A stretch of 52,277 bases of DNA from Acidisphaera sp. S103 (GTDB lineage: Bacteria > Pseudomonadota > Alphaproteobacteria > Acetobacterales > Acetobacteraceae), in the NCBI RefSeq assembly GCF_009765975.1, contig NZ_LMUJ01000111.1, forward strand, positions 108,096-160,372, read 5' to 3'. Below the pieces are notes generated by a model. That model worked only from the letters and a program-made list of their open reading frames with translations. It did no database searches and was not told the origin of the DNA. The translations under genes were made by a program, and so were the position numbers. Positions 24,429-33,302 of the stretch are shown piece by piece. Position 1 is the stretch's first letter, and every line of letters starts with the position of its first letter.

Positions 24429-25757
24429 CTAATGTTTCGTCTTCGCCGGCGGGTGGGACGCGGCGGCGAAATATTCATTGATCAGCACGTGGCTGATACC
24501 GACGTTCAGCCCTGGCAGTGACGGCGCCACGGCGTTGGGGGATGTGACCTGCACGGTGTTGTGGCAGGCGAAGCAATTGTCCTGCGCACTTTGCGACTGC
24601 GTGAAGGTCTCCACCGTGGTGTTCGACAACTGGGTGGAACCGGTCAGGAGTGGCTTGCCGGACGTGGCCGGGCACTCCAGGCTGCCGGGCTGGAACGTGC
24701 AGTTCGGCTTCAGGGCATTGTTCGCGGCGAACCAGATCGCGCCGACATCGAAGTAGTTGTTCCAGACGCCTTTCAATTGGGCATGCACCGAATCGTTCAA
24801 CGATTTGATGTTGGCGACATTGTTGTCCGAACCGCCGCCGTACGGAACCATGCGGCAGACCTGGGTGACCGGGGTCAGCGTCTGCGCGGCCTCATCCAGT
24901 TTCAGTGCCCCGGAACCGGCGGAATTGATGTTGCAATCCTTGAACGGTGTCCCGGCCTTGTAAAATGTCCAGTTTTTGTCGGAGACCTTTTCGTACGGTC
25001 CCATCTCGCTCATTTTCTTGGGCAGATCCGGGGCGTTCTGCAGATGCTCGAATGTGGCCCAGATCATCTCCGGATGGTTGGCGACGGTTCCGGCGATATG
25101 AAAGCCGACCAGCGCCACCGCTGCCGTCTTTGTCTTGCCGGACAGGACGATTTTACCGTTCTTCGTGGTCAGTAAAGCGATCTGTGCGTGCCTGGTATAG
25201 AAAGTAGAAACATTCTCACCGGGGTTGACGACTTTCCATGCCGCCTTCAGCGTCAGGGTGCCGACCGGAAACGACGTGTTGGGATCGAACGCTCGCAGCT
25301 TTGCGGGATCGAACAAACCGTTCGTCTTGAGGAAGTCGCCGAACGTGGAGTCGGAATGGATGGAATAATAGATCGGATGACCTTGCAGATCGACCATGAT
25401 GCCGTTCGGCCCGGCCTGGTCGATGATGTCCAGCGTCCGCGCCTGGGCCGAACGCCCGATCAGCGCGTCCAGCGTCCCGGCCTTCGTCTCGATGCCGTTC
25501 GCCGGCATTGCCTCGAAACGGGGTTCACCCTTTACATCCTGTGTCAGCCACAGGAATGCGTTCCAGGCCCATTGATGGAAGTCGCAATTGTTGGGGTCCG
25601 ACGGGAAGCCGGCGGAATTCTGCTCCGGCGTCTGGCTGTGCGGGAACCAGGTGGATGGTGCGGTGCAGGGTGTGGGTGCCGGTTGTGCCGCTGCCGGTAA
25701 ACTTGTCGCTGCCCACAGCGCAGCGATGATCGCACCCACCAGGCGTTTCGATCCCAT
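24429..25757 (-). CDS. Exported c-type haem protein encoded upstream of the LodA-like oxidase
   Basis: The 442 residues start with a signal peptide (MGSKRLVGAIIAALWAAT, ending near PAAAQ). One haem-c attachment motif is near the C-terminus: Cys395-Cys398-His399 (DNCFACHNT). The rest is a long domain I do not recognise, with Asn/Asp-rich loops and six other cysteines that may form disulfides. The ATG at 25757 is placed by GGAGGGTGCG; longer frames to 25769 or 25820 are less likely. It is the first gene of the operon, 41 bases ahead of the LodA-like gene. The arrangement suggests an electron acceptor for the quinoprotein, or a peroxide-handling partner. That is inference. Confidence 0.82.
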   Translation of the reverse strand: MGSKRLVGAIIAALWAATSLPAAAQPAPTPCTAPSTWFPHSQTPEQNSAGFPSDPNNCDFHQWAWNAFLWLTQDVKGEPRFEAMPANGIETKAGTLDALIGRSAQARTLDIIDQAGPNGIMVDLQGHPIYYSIHSDSTFGDFLKTNGLFDPAKLRAFDPNTSFPVGTLTLKAAWKVVNPGENVSTFYTRHAQIALLTTKNGKIVLSGKTKTAAVALVGFHIAGTVANHPEMIWATFEHLQNAPDLPKKMSEMGPYEKVSDKNWTFYKAGTPFKDCNINSAGSGALKLDEAAQTLTPVTQVCRMVPYGGGSDNNVANIKSLNDSVHAQLKGVWNNYFDVGAIWFAANNALKPNCTFQPGSLECPATSGKPLLTGSTQLSNTTVETFTQSQSAQDNCFACHNTVQVTSPNAVAPSLPGLNVGISHVLINEYFAAASHPPAKTKH

Positions 25758-26102
25758 CGCACCCTCCATGTTCGACGGGACGCCGACGGACGCTCCCCAA
25801 AGCGTCGGTGATAAAGGCAACAGCGCACCGTTACTCTTGGCCGGACATTGGTCGCGGTTACAAATCGTGTCAACCCAAGAATGTCTGTGTGTTGGAATAT
25901 CGGGATATTAAGGTCTTGCAGTGTCGGGTTGGATCCAGACTGCGGTGGCTGAATTGTCTGGGATTGATGAACATGAGTTATTTATTGTGAACAGCACGAA
26001 TTCGTAAGAATAATGTACTGGATTGAGACGACGACTGTCTTGCGCATGTCACCACCCCGGGGCTGGCCGGCCACCGCCGGCCCGTGGTCACCTCCGACCC
26101 GG
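25758..26102. other. Intergenic region upstream of the LodA operon
   Basis: These 345 bases hold no gene and are more AT-rich than the surroundings. They contain a perfect 14-base palindrome (AATATCGGGATATT at 25896-25909, 6-bp arms) and, on the minus strand, TTGACA (25873 to 25868) without a good -10 box at 17 bases. The palindrome is a plausible operator for the LodA operon. Confidence 0.4.
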
Positions 26103-26732
26103 TCAGCCTTCCGACCAAGCCTCGCCCCACCGATCAGTGAACACCACATCCTCCAACGCCGCCCGTCCGACCGGTCCGAAATTGCCCAATGGGTATCCGA
26201 TTGGCAGGATTGCATACGAATGCACGCCGTCCGGCAGGCCCAATGCCGCCTCGGCTTCTTTTTCGAACAGCAGATACAGCGTGGTCAGCGTTGCGCCCAA
26301 CCCCAATGCCCGCGCGGCGAGCAGCATGTTCTGCACCGCGGGATAGATCGACGATCCCGAGGTCCGCGTATGGGTGCCGCCGACCAGGCATGGAACGATC
26401 CACACCGGTGCCTCGTGCAGATGGTCCGCCAGATGTTCCGCTGCCAGCAGCATCCGGTCAAACCGATCCCGAGACGATCCAGGAGCCGGCGCGCCTGATC
26501 GGTATCGCGGCCCGACGACCTCATGCCAGCCGCGACGGTACCACTGCGCAACGTTCGCCTTGATCGCCGGATCGCGGATCACCAGGAAGCGCCATGTCTG
26601 CATGTTGCCGCCATTGGCCGCCGCCGTGCCCGCCTCCAGGACCTGCCGGATGAGTGCGGGCGGCACCGGGTCCGGCTTCAGCCGCCGCATCGAGCGGGTG
26701 GTACGGATGATCTCGAACAGGTCGGTGTTCAT
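26103..26732 (-). CDS. Nitroreductase family protein
   Basis: This 209-residue FMN-dependent oxidoreductase begins RTTRSMRRLKPDPVPPALIRQVLEAG, with the Arg-Ser-x-Arg flavin-binding pattern, and carries NGGNMQTWRFLVI and ILPIGYPLGNFGPVGR. It would reduce nitroaromatics, quinones or related acceptors with NAD(P)H. It starts four bases after the stop of the upstream binding-protein gene, so the two are probably co-translated. The substrate is unknown. Confidence 0.9.
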   Translation of the reverse strand: MNTDLFEIIRTTRSMRRLKPDPVPPALIRQVLEAGTAAANGGNMQTWRFLVIRDPAIKANVAQWYRRGWHEVVGPRYRSGAPAPGSSRDRFDRMLLAAEHLADHLHEAPVWIVPCLVGGTHTRTSGSSIYPAVQNMLLAARALGLGATLTTLYLLFEKEAEAALGLPDGVHSYAILPIGYPLGNFGPVGRAALEDVVFTDRWGEAWSEG

Positions 26733-26736
26733 GCGC

Positions 26737-27999
26737 CTAGCCCCAGCCCTTGAACGGCAGGGCAGGGGGCTGGGTGGCGGACTTGTCCGGCCAGATGGCG
26801 ACGTATTTCTTGCCCTCCAACTGCACCAGCAATGTCCCCGCCAGCGTGTTCTGCCCCTTGGCGTCGTATTTGATGCCGTTGTAGCCGATCATCAGTTGTT
26901 CCGGCTTCAGGTCCTGGCTGGCCAACGCCGCCACGATCTTCGCCGGTTCGGTCGAACCCGCCCGGTTGATCGCTTCCATCAACGCCAGGAATCCCTGCAT
27001 GCCGCGCGCCGAGGTATCGTCCAGCGCGTGCCCCGCGTGCTTCAGGTAGAGTTCGTTGACGATGAAAGACGCCGATCCCGGCTTGCCGGCGTCGTAGGAA
27101 CTGCGATTGAACACGCCCTGCGCCAGATCCCCCACCGCGCTGATGAACGCGTTGTCGGAAAAGCCGGAATCGTCGCCGATCAGGATGGGCGGCTTCCAGT
27201 TCAGCGTATGCATCGTCTTCATGAACAGGATCGCATCCGACGTGTAGCTGACGAAAATAACCGCGTCGGGACTGGCGCTTTTCAATTGCAGCACCTGGGC
27301 GCTGACGTCGCTCGAATTGGCGTTGTAGGCGATCCGCGGGTCGATTTTCAGGCCTTTGCCGGTGACCGCCGCGATGATCGCGTCACCGGTGGAGGTGCCA
27401 TATTCGGTGTTTTCGTTGACCAGCGCGACTTTTTCGATCTTGAACCCGGCGGCCTTGCGCTCTGCCAGGAACGAGGCGTACGCGGCACCGAAATCCGTGC
27501 CGATCGGCGTTGGACGAAAGAACGTCTTGAAACCACGTTCCGTCAGGCTCGGTGCCGACGACTCGCTGGCCATGAATGGGATACCGTACCGTTCCGCGAT
27601 CGCGCTGGCTGTCAGCGTGCAACTGGATTGGTAGCAGCCGGCCAGGGCGACGGCCTTGTCCTGGGTGATCAGGCGCAGCGCCTCGCTTTGGGCGATCGCC
27701 GGGTTGCCCTGATGGTCGGCGAAGACGACCTGCACCGTGCGGCCGCCCAGGCCGGGCAGTCCCGAACCGGGTGCGAGCGGCAAGTTCGGCAATTCGGGGT
27801 GCGGGTTGTTGATGATGTCGACGGCGACCTCGATCGCCTGTTTCACCGCGGTCCCGGCGGACGCGGCACCACCGGTCAGCGGGTAGGGGGCGCCGATCTT
27901 CACCGTCTGTTCGGCGGCACGCACCCCGCGCGGCAGCAAGGCCAGCGCGGGCGCGGCGAGGCCCAGGCGCGTCAAGGTTCGGCGGGTCGTGATCGGCAT
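26737..27999 (-). CDS. Orphan ABC transporter substrate-binding protein (LivK/urea-amide-type)
   Basis: The 420 residues form a type I periplasmic binding protein with a twin-arginine-like leader (TTRRTLTRLGLAAPALALLP) and the family start VKIGAPYPLTGGAASAGTAV. LGGRTVQVVFADHQGNPAIA follows. The start at 27999 gives a normal leader; the frame to 28032 is an extension. No permease or ATPase is beside it. It is followed at once by the nitroreductase gene and preceded by a dehalogenase-like gene, so its ligand may be a nitro or halo-acid compound, which is speculative. Confidence 0.9.
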   Translation of the reverse strand: MPITTRRTLTRLGLAAPALALLPRGVRAAEQTVKIGAPYPLTGGAASAGTAVKQAIEVAVDIINNPHPELPNLPLAPGSGLPGLGGRTVQVVFADHQGNPAIAQSEALRLITQDKAVALAGCYQSSCTLTASAIAERYGIPFMASESSAPSLTERGFKTFFRPTPIGTDFGAAYASFLAERKAAGFKIEKVALVNENTEYGTSTGDAIIAAVTGKGLKIDPRIAYNANSSDVSAQVLQLKSASPDAVIFVSYTSDAILFMKTMHTLNWKPPILIGDDSGFSDNAFISAVGDLAQGVFNRSSYDAGKPGSASFIVNELYLKHAGHALDDTSARGMQGFLALMEAINRAGSTEPAKIVAALASQDLKPEQLMIGYNGIKYDAKGQNTLAGTLLVQLEGKKYVAIWPDKSATQPPALPFKGWG

Positions 28000-28063
28000 T
28001 TCGTTTTCCTTCCGCAAGTCTCGGCAGTGCATCGCGCTGGCCGCCGCACGTCAATGGGGTACT

Positions 28064-28768
28064 TCACGCCATCAGGTCGGCGAGTTCGGTCATGCTGGCC
28101 ACGATCAGGTCAGGCTGATGCGGCCAGCGTGCGAACGGCCGGCGGCGGCGGTCCACGAACACTGTGCGCATGCCGGCCGCCTTGGCGCCGACACAGTCGA
28201 ATTCGTGGTTCGCCACGAACAGCACCTGGTCCATCGTGACGCCCATCTTGCGCGCCGCCATCTCATACGTCGCGCGGTGGGGCTTGAACGCGTTCGCCTC
28301 GGCGACCGAGATCACCGCGTCGAACGGAATGCGGTGATGCTTTTTCGCCTCCTCCAGCATGTCGGGATCGCCGTTGGACAGCACGACGAGCTTGAAGCGC
28401 GTGTGCAGCCGGTCGAGCGCCGCGGGCACTTCAGGGAAGCACTGAAGACGTTCAATGGCGGCGACGAGGAAACGGACGTCGTCCTCGGTGTGGGCGATCC
28501 CGGCCCGGTCCATGACCTGACGGACGGATAGATGCCCGACCTCGCGGTAGGCGGTGTGCTGACGTTGCAGCAGGGCGTCGATCATGGAGTTTTCGAAATG
28601 GGTGCGCCGCCACCAGGTGACGAAGGCGTTCGGGTTGCCGGTCCACCCCCTGGCGGCCAGGAAGTCGGCGGCGACGTCGCGAAGCCCGCCCTGCATGTCC
28701 ACGACCGTGCCGTACTGATCGAACATGCAGACCTTGATGGATGATTTCAGGGTTTCGATGCCGGTCAT
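28064..28768 (-). CDS. HAD hydrolase, haloacid dehalogenase type II-like
   Basis: The 234 residues show the type II L-2-haloacid dehalogenase pattern: nucleophile Asp17 (VCMFDQYGTVVD), the Ser/Asn motif VVLSNGDP, and Lys in NAFKPHRATYEMAARKMG. The motif normally written SSNxWD reads VANHEFDCVGAK, so the catalytic-site Asn is replaced by His. The enzyme may therefore act on other substrates. The start at 28768 is chosen over 28840. It is 65 bases upstream of the binding-protein gene on the same strand and divergent from alanine dehydrogenase. Confidence 0.87.
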   Translation of the reverse strand: MTGIETLKSSIKVCMFDQYGTVVDMQGGLRDVAADFLAARGWTGNPNAFVTWWRRTHFENSMIDALLQRQHTAYREVGHLSVRQVMDRAGIAHTEDDVRFLVAAIERLQCFPEVPAALDRLHTRFKLVVLSNGDPDMLEEAKKHHRIPFDAVISVAEANAFKPHRATYEMAARKMGVTMDQVLFVANHEFDCVGAKAAGMRTVFVDRRRRPFARWPHQPDLIVASMTELADLMA

Positions 28769-28890
28769 GATCGCCTCTTGCTCACGGGGCGATGTTGGCG
28801 AACAATCCGGTGGAAGTCGAATGGCCGGCGTGTCTTGCACTCGGGTGCTCGCCCGCCGATCTCAAGGGGACCATCGCCAGGAGCAAGCCC

Positions 28891-30015
28891 GTGAAGATCG
28901 GTGTGCCGAAAGAGATCAAGACCCACGAATACCGGGTCGGGCTGACCCCGGCTGGCGTTCGGGAACTGATACAGCACGGGCATCAGGTGGTGATGGAGCA
29001 CGATGCGGGCGCCGGGATCGGCTGTGACGATCAGGCCTATAGCGCGGCCGGTGCGATGATCGTCCCCACAGCGGCCGAGGTCTTCGCCGCGGCTGCGTTG
29101 GTCGTCAAGGTGAAGGAACCGCAGCCGGCGGAAATTGCCCTGCTGCGCCAGGGCCAGATGCTGTTCACCTATCTGCACCTCGCGGCGGACGACCGTCAGA
29201 CCCAGGGTTTGATGCGGTCGGGCACGACCTGCATCGCCTACGAAACCGTCACCGACCGTGCTGGCACCCTGCCACTGCTGGCGCCCATGAGCGAGGTCGC
29301 CGGCCGTATGGCGGTCCAGGTCGGCGCCCACTGCCTGGAGCGGGAGCAAGGCGGAGCCGGCATCCTTCTGGGCGGCGTGCCCGGGGTGCCGCCCGCGAAG
29401 GTGGTGGTGCTGGGCGGCGGCGTCTCCGGCACCAATGCTGCCCGCATGGCAGTCGGCCTGGAGGCCAGCGTCACCATCATCGATCGATCGCTCCCACGGC
29501 TGAAGGAGCTGGACCTTCAATTCGGCCCACGGGCGACGACGATGTTCGCCACGGTCGAGGCGATCGAGCATGCCGTGCTCGCCGCGGACCTGGTGATCGG
29601 CGCCGTGCTGGTGCCGGGTGCCGCGGCGCCGAAACTGGTCTCGCGTGCGATGGTCCGCCGGATGCGTCCGGGTTCGGTGCTGGTCGATATCGCCATCGAC
29701 CAGGGCGGCTGTTTCGAGACCAGTCGTCCGACCACGCACTCCGACCCGACATACGTGGAGGATGGGGTGGTGCATTATTGCGTCACCAACATGCCGGGCG
29801 CGGTAGCGCGCACGTCCACCCAGGCGCTGACCAACGCGACCCTGCCGTTCGTGCTGGCGTTGGCCGGGAAGGGATGGCGACAGGCGATGCTGGACGATCC
29901 GCATCTGGCCGAGGGCCTGAACATCCATGCGGGGCACGTGACCCATGCCGCGGTGGCTCGGGCGCTGGGACTGCGGCACACCCAGGTACGGGATGTTCTG
30001 AAGGCGGGGGACTGA
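28891..30015 (+). CDS. ald: Alanine dehydrogenase
   Basis: This 374-residue enzyme converts L-alanine to pyruvate and ammonia with NAD+. The GTG start at 28891 follows AGGAGCAAGCCC and gives the family N-terminus KIGVPKEIKTHEYRVGLTPAG. The catalytic residues Lys75 (LVVKVKEPQ) and His96 (LFTYLHLAAD) fall at the positions known for the family. The NAD site is VVVLGGGVSGTNAARMAVGL. The frame extending to 28792 is not used. It stands alone on the plus strand between two dehalogenase-like genes that face the other way. Confidence 0.95.
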   Translation: MKIGVPKEIKTHEYRVGLTPAGVRELIQHGHQVVMEHDAGAGIGCDDQAYSAAGAMIVPTAAEVFAAAALVVKVKEPQPAEIALLRQGQMLFTYLHLAADDRQTQGLMRSGTTCIAYETVTDRAGTLPLLAPMSEVAGRMAVQVGAHCLEREQGGAGILLGGVPGVPPAKVVVLGGGVSGTNAARMAVGLEASVTIIDRSLPRLKELDLQFGPRATTMFATVEAIEHAVLAADLVIGAVLVPGAAAPKLVSRAMVRRMRPGSVLVDIAIDQGGCFETSRPTTHSDPTYVEDGVVHYCVTNMPGAVARTSTQALTNATLPFVLALAGKGWRQAMLDDPHLAEGLNIHAGHVTHAAVARALGLRHTQVRDVLKAGD

Positions 30016-30069
30016 TCCAGCCGTTATCGCGGACGTCGCGATGGCCGTTGGCCGCTCGATTTCCGGCGT

Positions 30070-30816
30070 TCACGCGGCCAATGTTGGGACCAATTCCGGC
30101 AACGCCAACAGCGAACGGACAACGGCATCCGGTGAGTAGCCCAACGTCTCGGCCAGGCTGCGCTGCGCGCGATACATCGTCCCCGGTCCGATCGGGTTGC
30201 CGCCTGCCAGCTCCGCATTCAATGCCGCCGGGGTAACACGCTCGATCCGCGCGACTTTGAAGCCGAAGCTCTTGGCGCCGGCGATGTCGAAGCCGTTGGA
30301 GGAGACGAAAACAACCTCATCCGGGGTGACGCCAAGTTGTTCCTGGACCAGTTCGTAGGTCTGTGGGTCGGGCTTGTAGGTCTTCTTCGCATCGATGCTG
30401 ATCACGGCTTCAAGATAGCGATCCAGACCACTGTTCCGGACCAGTGCGTCAAGCATGCCGGGGCTGCCATTCGACAAAATGGCGCGGCGGTATTGGGACA
30501 GCCGGCCGAGCGCCTCGGCTGCCTCGGGGTATGGGGAGAGCGTGTTGTAGGCTTCGACGATGCGATCGAATAGCGCGGCGTCCGCGTTCAGGCCGATCGT
30601 GCCCAGGGTGTAGCTGAGCGAATCCCGGGTGACGGCCAGGAAATCCTGGTAGCGGCCCATGAGCGAGCGCAGCCAGGTGTATTCAAGCTGTTTCAGGCGC
30701 CAGAGCTGGGTGATGTATTCGCCGTGGCCGGGGAATGCGGTGTCGATGACGCCCGCAACGGATTGCACATCGTAGAGTGTGCCATAAGCGTCGAATACGA
30801 CGGCTTTGACGGTCAT
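30070..30816 (-). CDS. (S)-2-haloacid dehalogenase type II
   Basis: These 248 residues have the complete type II pattern: nucleophile Asp9 (VVFDAYGTLYD), AILSNGSPGML, Lys in ISIDAKKTYKPDPQTY, and VSSNGFDIAGAKSFGF with Asn and Asp in place. The family hydrolyses L-2-haloalkanoic acids to D-2-hydroxyacids. Its ribosome site (GGAGG, in minus-strand AACGGAGGACGAA) is formed partly by the last unit of a 17-base tandem repeat that starts in the 3' end of hflX. It probably forms the tail of the hfq-hflX transcription unit or has its own weak promoter. Confidence 0.92.
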   Translation of the reverse strand: MTVKAVVFDAYGTLYDVQSVAGVIDTAFPGHGEYITQLWRLKQLEYTWLRSLMGRYQDFLAVTRDSLSYTLGTIGLNADAALFDRIVEAYNTLSPYPEAAEALGRLSQYRRAILSNGSPGMLDALVRNSGLDRYLEAVISIDAKKTYKPDPQTYELVQEQLGVTPDEVVFVSSNGFDIAGAKSFGFKVARIERVTPAALNAELAGGNPIGPGTMYRAQRSLAETLGYSPDAVVRSLLALPELVPTLAA

Positions 30817-30824
30817 TTCGTCCT

Positions 30825-30884
30825 CCGTTCGACTATTCTGGCCGTTCGATTATTCCGACCGTTCGGCTATTCCCGCCGTTCGAA
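30825..30884. repeat. 17-base tandem repeat at the hflX stop codon
   Basis: Three units of 17 bases start at 30825, 30842 and 30859, with a partial fourth at 30876. Each begins CCGTTCG and contains (C/T)TATTC. On the minus strand each unit repeats the last codons of hflX with a TAG or TAA-like end (CGAACGG...GAATAG). They fill the gap between the hflX stop and the next gene. Confidence 0.85.
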
Positions 30885-32231
30885 GCGTGCCCGGTCTGCC
30901 GGCAGCAACCGCACCTTCAGGCGGACGGCGGCATCGTCGTCGTGCCGTTCGATCACTTCGCCATGTTGATACAGCCAGGCCATCCTCGCGCCGTCCTGCG
31001 GCGGGATGGCGTAGTCGGCCAGTTCCATCCCCTGGGCGATACGCTGGTCGATCGCGGCTTTCAGGGTGTCCAGGCCCTCACCGGTGATGGCCGAGACGGC
31101 GATGGTGCCATCACGCAACGGCACTTCGGCCACGCCGCCCAGCAGGTCGGCTTTGTTCAGCACCTCGATCGTGCGGTCCGGCCATGACGGGTCCAGCGTG
31201 CCGTCGGCGACCATGTCGTCCAGCACCTTGACGACGTCGCCGCGTTGCGCGGTCGTCTCCGGGTGCGCGGTGTCGCGCACATGCAGGATGATGTCGGCCT
31301 CGGATACTTCTTCCAGCGTCGCCCGGAATGCCTCGACCAGTTCGTGCGGCAACTGGCTGATGAAGCCCACGGTGTCGGACAAGATGACACGCCGGCCGGA
31401 CGGTAGCCGCAGCCCGCGCATCGTCGGGTCAAGCGTGGCGAACAACTGATCTTTCGCGGTGACCTCGGCGCCGGTCAGCGCATTGAACAGGGTTGATTTT
31501 CCGGCGTTGGTGTAGCCAACCAGCGCGACCACGGGAAATGGCACGCGGCGGCGCGCGGACCGGTGCAGGCCGCGCGTCCGGCGGACCTGCTCCAGTTCTT
31601 TCCGCAGCCGGACCAGACGATCGTCGATCAGGCGCCGATCGGCCTCGATCTGGGTTTCGCCCGGGCCGCCCAGGAAGCCGAAGCCGCCGCGCTGGCGTTC
31701 AAGGTGGGTCCAGGACCGGACCAGCCGGGATCTCTGGTAGGCGAGATGCGCGAGCTCGACCTGAAGCGTGCCTTCCTTGGTCACGGCCCGTTCGCCGAAT
31801 ATATCCAGGATCAGCCCGGTTCGGTCGATGACCTTGCAGCTCCAGGCGCGTTCCAGGTTCCGCTGCTGCACGGGGGACAGGGCGGCATCGACGATCACGA
31901 CCTCGACCTGATTGTGGCCGAGCAATTGGCCCTGGGTCGCGACCTGGCCTTCGCCGAACAGCATGGAGGGGCGGCGGGCGCGCAATGGCAATATCGCCGT
32001 GTGGACGACGACCAGGCCGATCGACGCGGTGAGCCCCACGGCCTCGGCCAACCTGGCTTCGGCCGCCCGCGGCTGATCGGCGCCGGACACGTCCCGGCCC
32101 TGGCGTTCCCAGGGTAAGATGACCGCCGCACGCGTCGGCGCATCCGGCATCCCGCCTTTGACGGGTGCCGTATTCGCTGGCGCGAACACGCCGGACGGCA
32201 TGCACGTATCGCCGTTCGGCGGGTCAACCAC
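30867..32231 (-). CDS. hflX: GTPase HflX
   Basis: The 454 residues include the HflX N-terminal nucleotide-binding domain ([20 protein letters not shown]) and a coiled linker rich in Arg ([15 protein letters not shown]). The GTPase domain has [16 protein letters not shown] (G1), [24 protein letters not shown] (G3) and NKADLL (G4). HflX splits stalled or heat-damaged 70S ribosomes. The start is a GTG at 32231, 32 bases after the hfq stop, which is the usual hfq-hflX order in proteobacteria. The C-terminus ends inside a tandem repeat. Confidence 0.95.
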   Translation of the reverse strand: MVDPPNGDTCMPSGVFAPANTAPVKGGMPDAPTRAAVILPWERQGRDVSGADQPRAAEARLAEAVGLTASIGLVVVHTAILPLRARRPSMLFGEGQVATQGQLLGHNQVEVVIVDAALSPVQQRNLERAWSCKVIDRTGLILDIFGERAVTKEGTLQVELAHLAYQRSRLVRSWTHLERQRGGFGFLGGPGETQIEADRRLIDDRLVRLRKELEQVRRTRGLHRSARRRVPFPVVALVGYTNAGKSTLFNALTGAEVTAKDQLFATLDPTMRGLRLPSGRRVILSDTVGFISQLPHELVEAFRATLEEVSEADIILHVRDTAHPETTAQRGDVVKVLDDMVADGTLDPSWPDRTIEVLNKADLLGGVAEVPLRDGTIAVSAITGEGLDTLKAAIDQRIAQGMELADYAIPPQDGARMAWLYQHGEVIERHDDDAAVRLKVRLLPADRARFERRE

Positions 32232-32263
32232 TCTGGGAAAACCTGATTTAGGAGGCTGAGCGA

Positions 32264-32554
32264 TCAGTCGTCCCCGGTCACGCCGCTGAGTTCCCGGGCG
32301 GGTGCGGCGGCACCTTCTACCTTGGTCGCGTCGAAGAGTTGGATCGGCGCACCAGGCATGACTGTGCTGATGGCGTGCTTGTACACGAGCTGGGTATGAC
32401 CATCCCGGCGAAGCAGAACGGAAAAATTATCAAACCAGGTGATGATCCCCTGTAGCTTGACACCGTTCACAAGGAACACCGTCACCGGCGTTTTACTTTT
32501 CCGCACATGATTCAGGAAGACATCCTGAACATTTTGCGATTTCTCGTTGGCCAC
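32264..32554 (-). CDS. hfq: RNA chaperone Hfq
   Basis: These 96 residues contain the whole Sm core: [40 protein letters not shown] and the Sm2 motif VYKHAIST. Hfq hexamers pair small RNAs with mRNAs. The start is GTG at 32554 (ANEKSQN follows), preceded by AAGGAA. The ORF extension to 32596 does not fit the family. The C-terminal tail is short (about 20 residues). It is followed by hflX. Confidence 0.97.
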   Translation of the reverse strand: MANEKSQNVQDVFLNHVRKSKTPVTVFLVNGVKLQGIITWFDNFSVLLRRDGHTQLVYKHAISTVMPGAPIQLFDATKVEGAAAPARELSGVTGDD

Positions 32555-32654
32555 GGCCAAATTCCTTCTTTTGCGTGGGAGTTTCGCTTGAATCACTCAC
32601 CCGGCGGTTCGTGGCTCGGCCGTCGGGTGCCGGCAGTCTAACAGTCCCCCCCTC

Positions 32655-33302
32655 TCACGCAAGGTCACGTAATCGTGCGTGAAGATCGTGGGCCGACAAG
32701 AAGTGGAGATGCGGGGCCGCGCGTTCAACTCCCCCATCATGATCGGCGTTGCCGATAAGGACCGCGGTCACCCCGGCGGCGCGTGCCGCCTGCATGTCCA
32801 GCGCGGTGTCGCCCATGTACCAGACCGACGGGTCGGCCGGACGGCCGAGTTGCGACAACGCGAGATGGATGGGGGCGGGATCGGGTTTGTCGGCGGACGC
32901 GTCGCCCGCGCCGATCACCGCACCGAAAAACCGGTCCCAGCCCAGATGAGTCGTTTCGCGCCGCAGGAAGGCACCAGCCTTGTTGGACACCACGCCCTGG
33001 GGCCAAGGGATGCCGGCCTCCAGCACCGCCGGTACGCCCGGCATGGGGGTGACGTGCTGCAGGTGCTGGTGGGTCAGGGTTTCGTAGAAAATGTCGCGGG
33101 CGTGCTCCCATCGATCGCCGAACATGACGGGGAAACTCTCCCGCAGGGAGACGCGCACGCGTTTGCGGGTATCATCCACGGTCCACAGCGCGCGGCCGAA
33201 CTCGGTGAAGACGGCGTTCAGCGCGGCGGTGATGCCGGCCCAACCGTCGACGAGGGTGTTGTCCCAGTCATACAGCAGGACCGAAGGGCGGCCGTCCGTC
33301 AT
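32655..33302 (-). CDS. HAD family phosphatase (phosphoglycolate phosphatase-like)
   Basis: The 215 residues carry HAD motif I DWDNTLVDGW (Asp12, Asp14), VVSNKAGAFL (motif II), Lys in ASADKPDPAPIHLAL and WYMGDTALDMQAARAAG (motif IV), with a helical cap between. This is a cytoplasmic Mg-dependent phosphatase of the Gph/PgmB group. The substrate is unknown. Its ATG overlaps the stop of the upstream unknown gene by four bases (ATGA). Confidence 0.9.
   Translation of the reverse strand: MTDGRPSVLLYDWDNTLVDGWAGITAALNAVFTEFGRALWTVDDTRKRVRVSLRESFPVMFGDRWEHARDIFYETLTHQHLQHVTPMPGVPAVLEAGIPWPQGVVSNKAGAFLRRETTHLGWDRFFGAVIGAGDASADKPDPAPIHLALSQLGRPADPSVWYMGDTALDMQAARAAGVTAVLIGNADHDGGVERAAPHLHFLSAHDLHARLRDLA

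Noticed and set aside
21037..25757. LodA operon as an island integrated at tRNA-Pro
   Set aside because: The operon starts soon after the tRNA 3' end, but I see no integrase gene and no repeat of the tRNA end downstream.
30825..30884. 17-base tandem units as a CRISPR-like or iteron array
   Set aside because: There are no spacers of unique sequence, and the units derive from the hflX 3' end. No replication gene is near.
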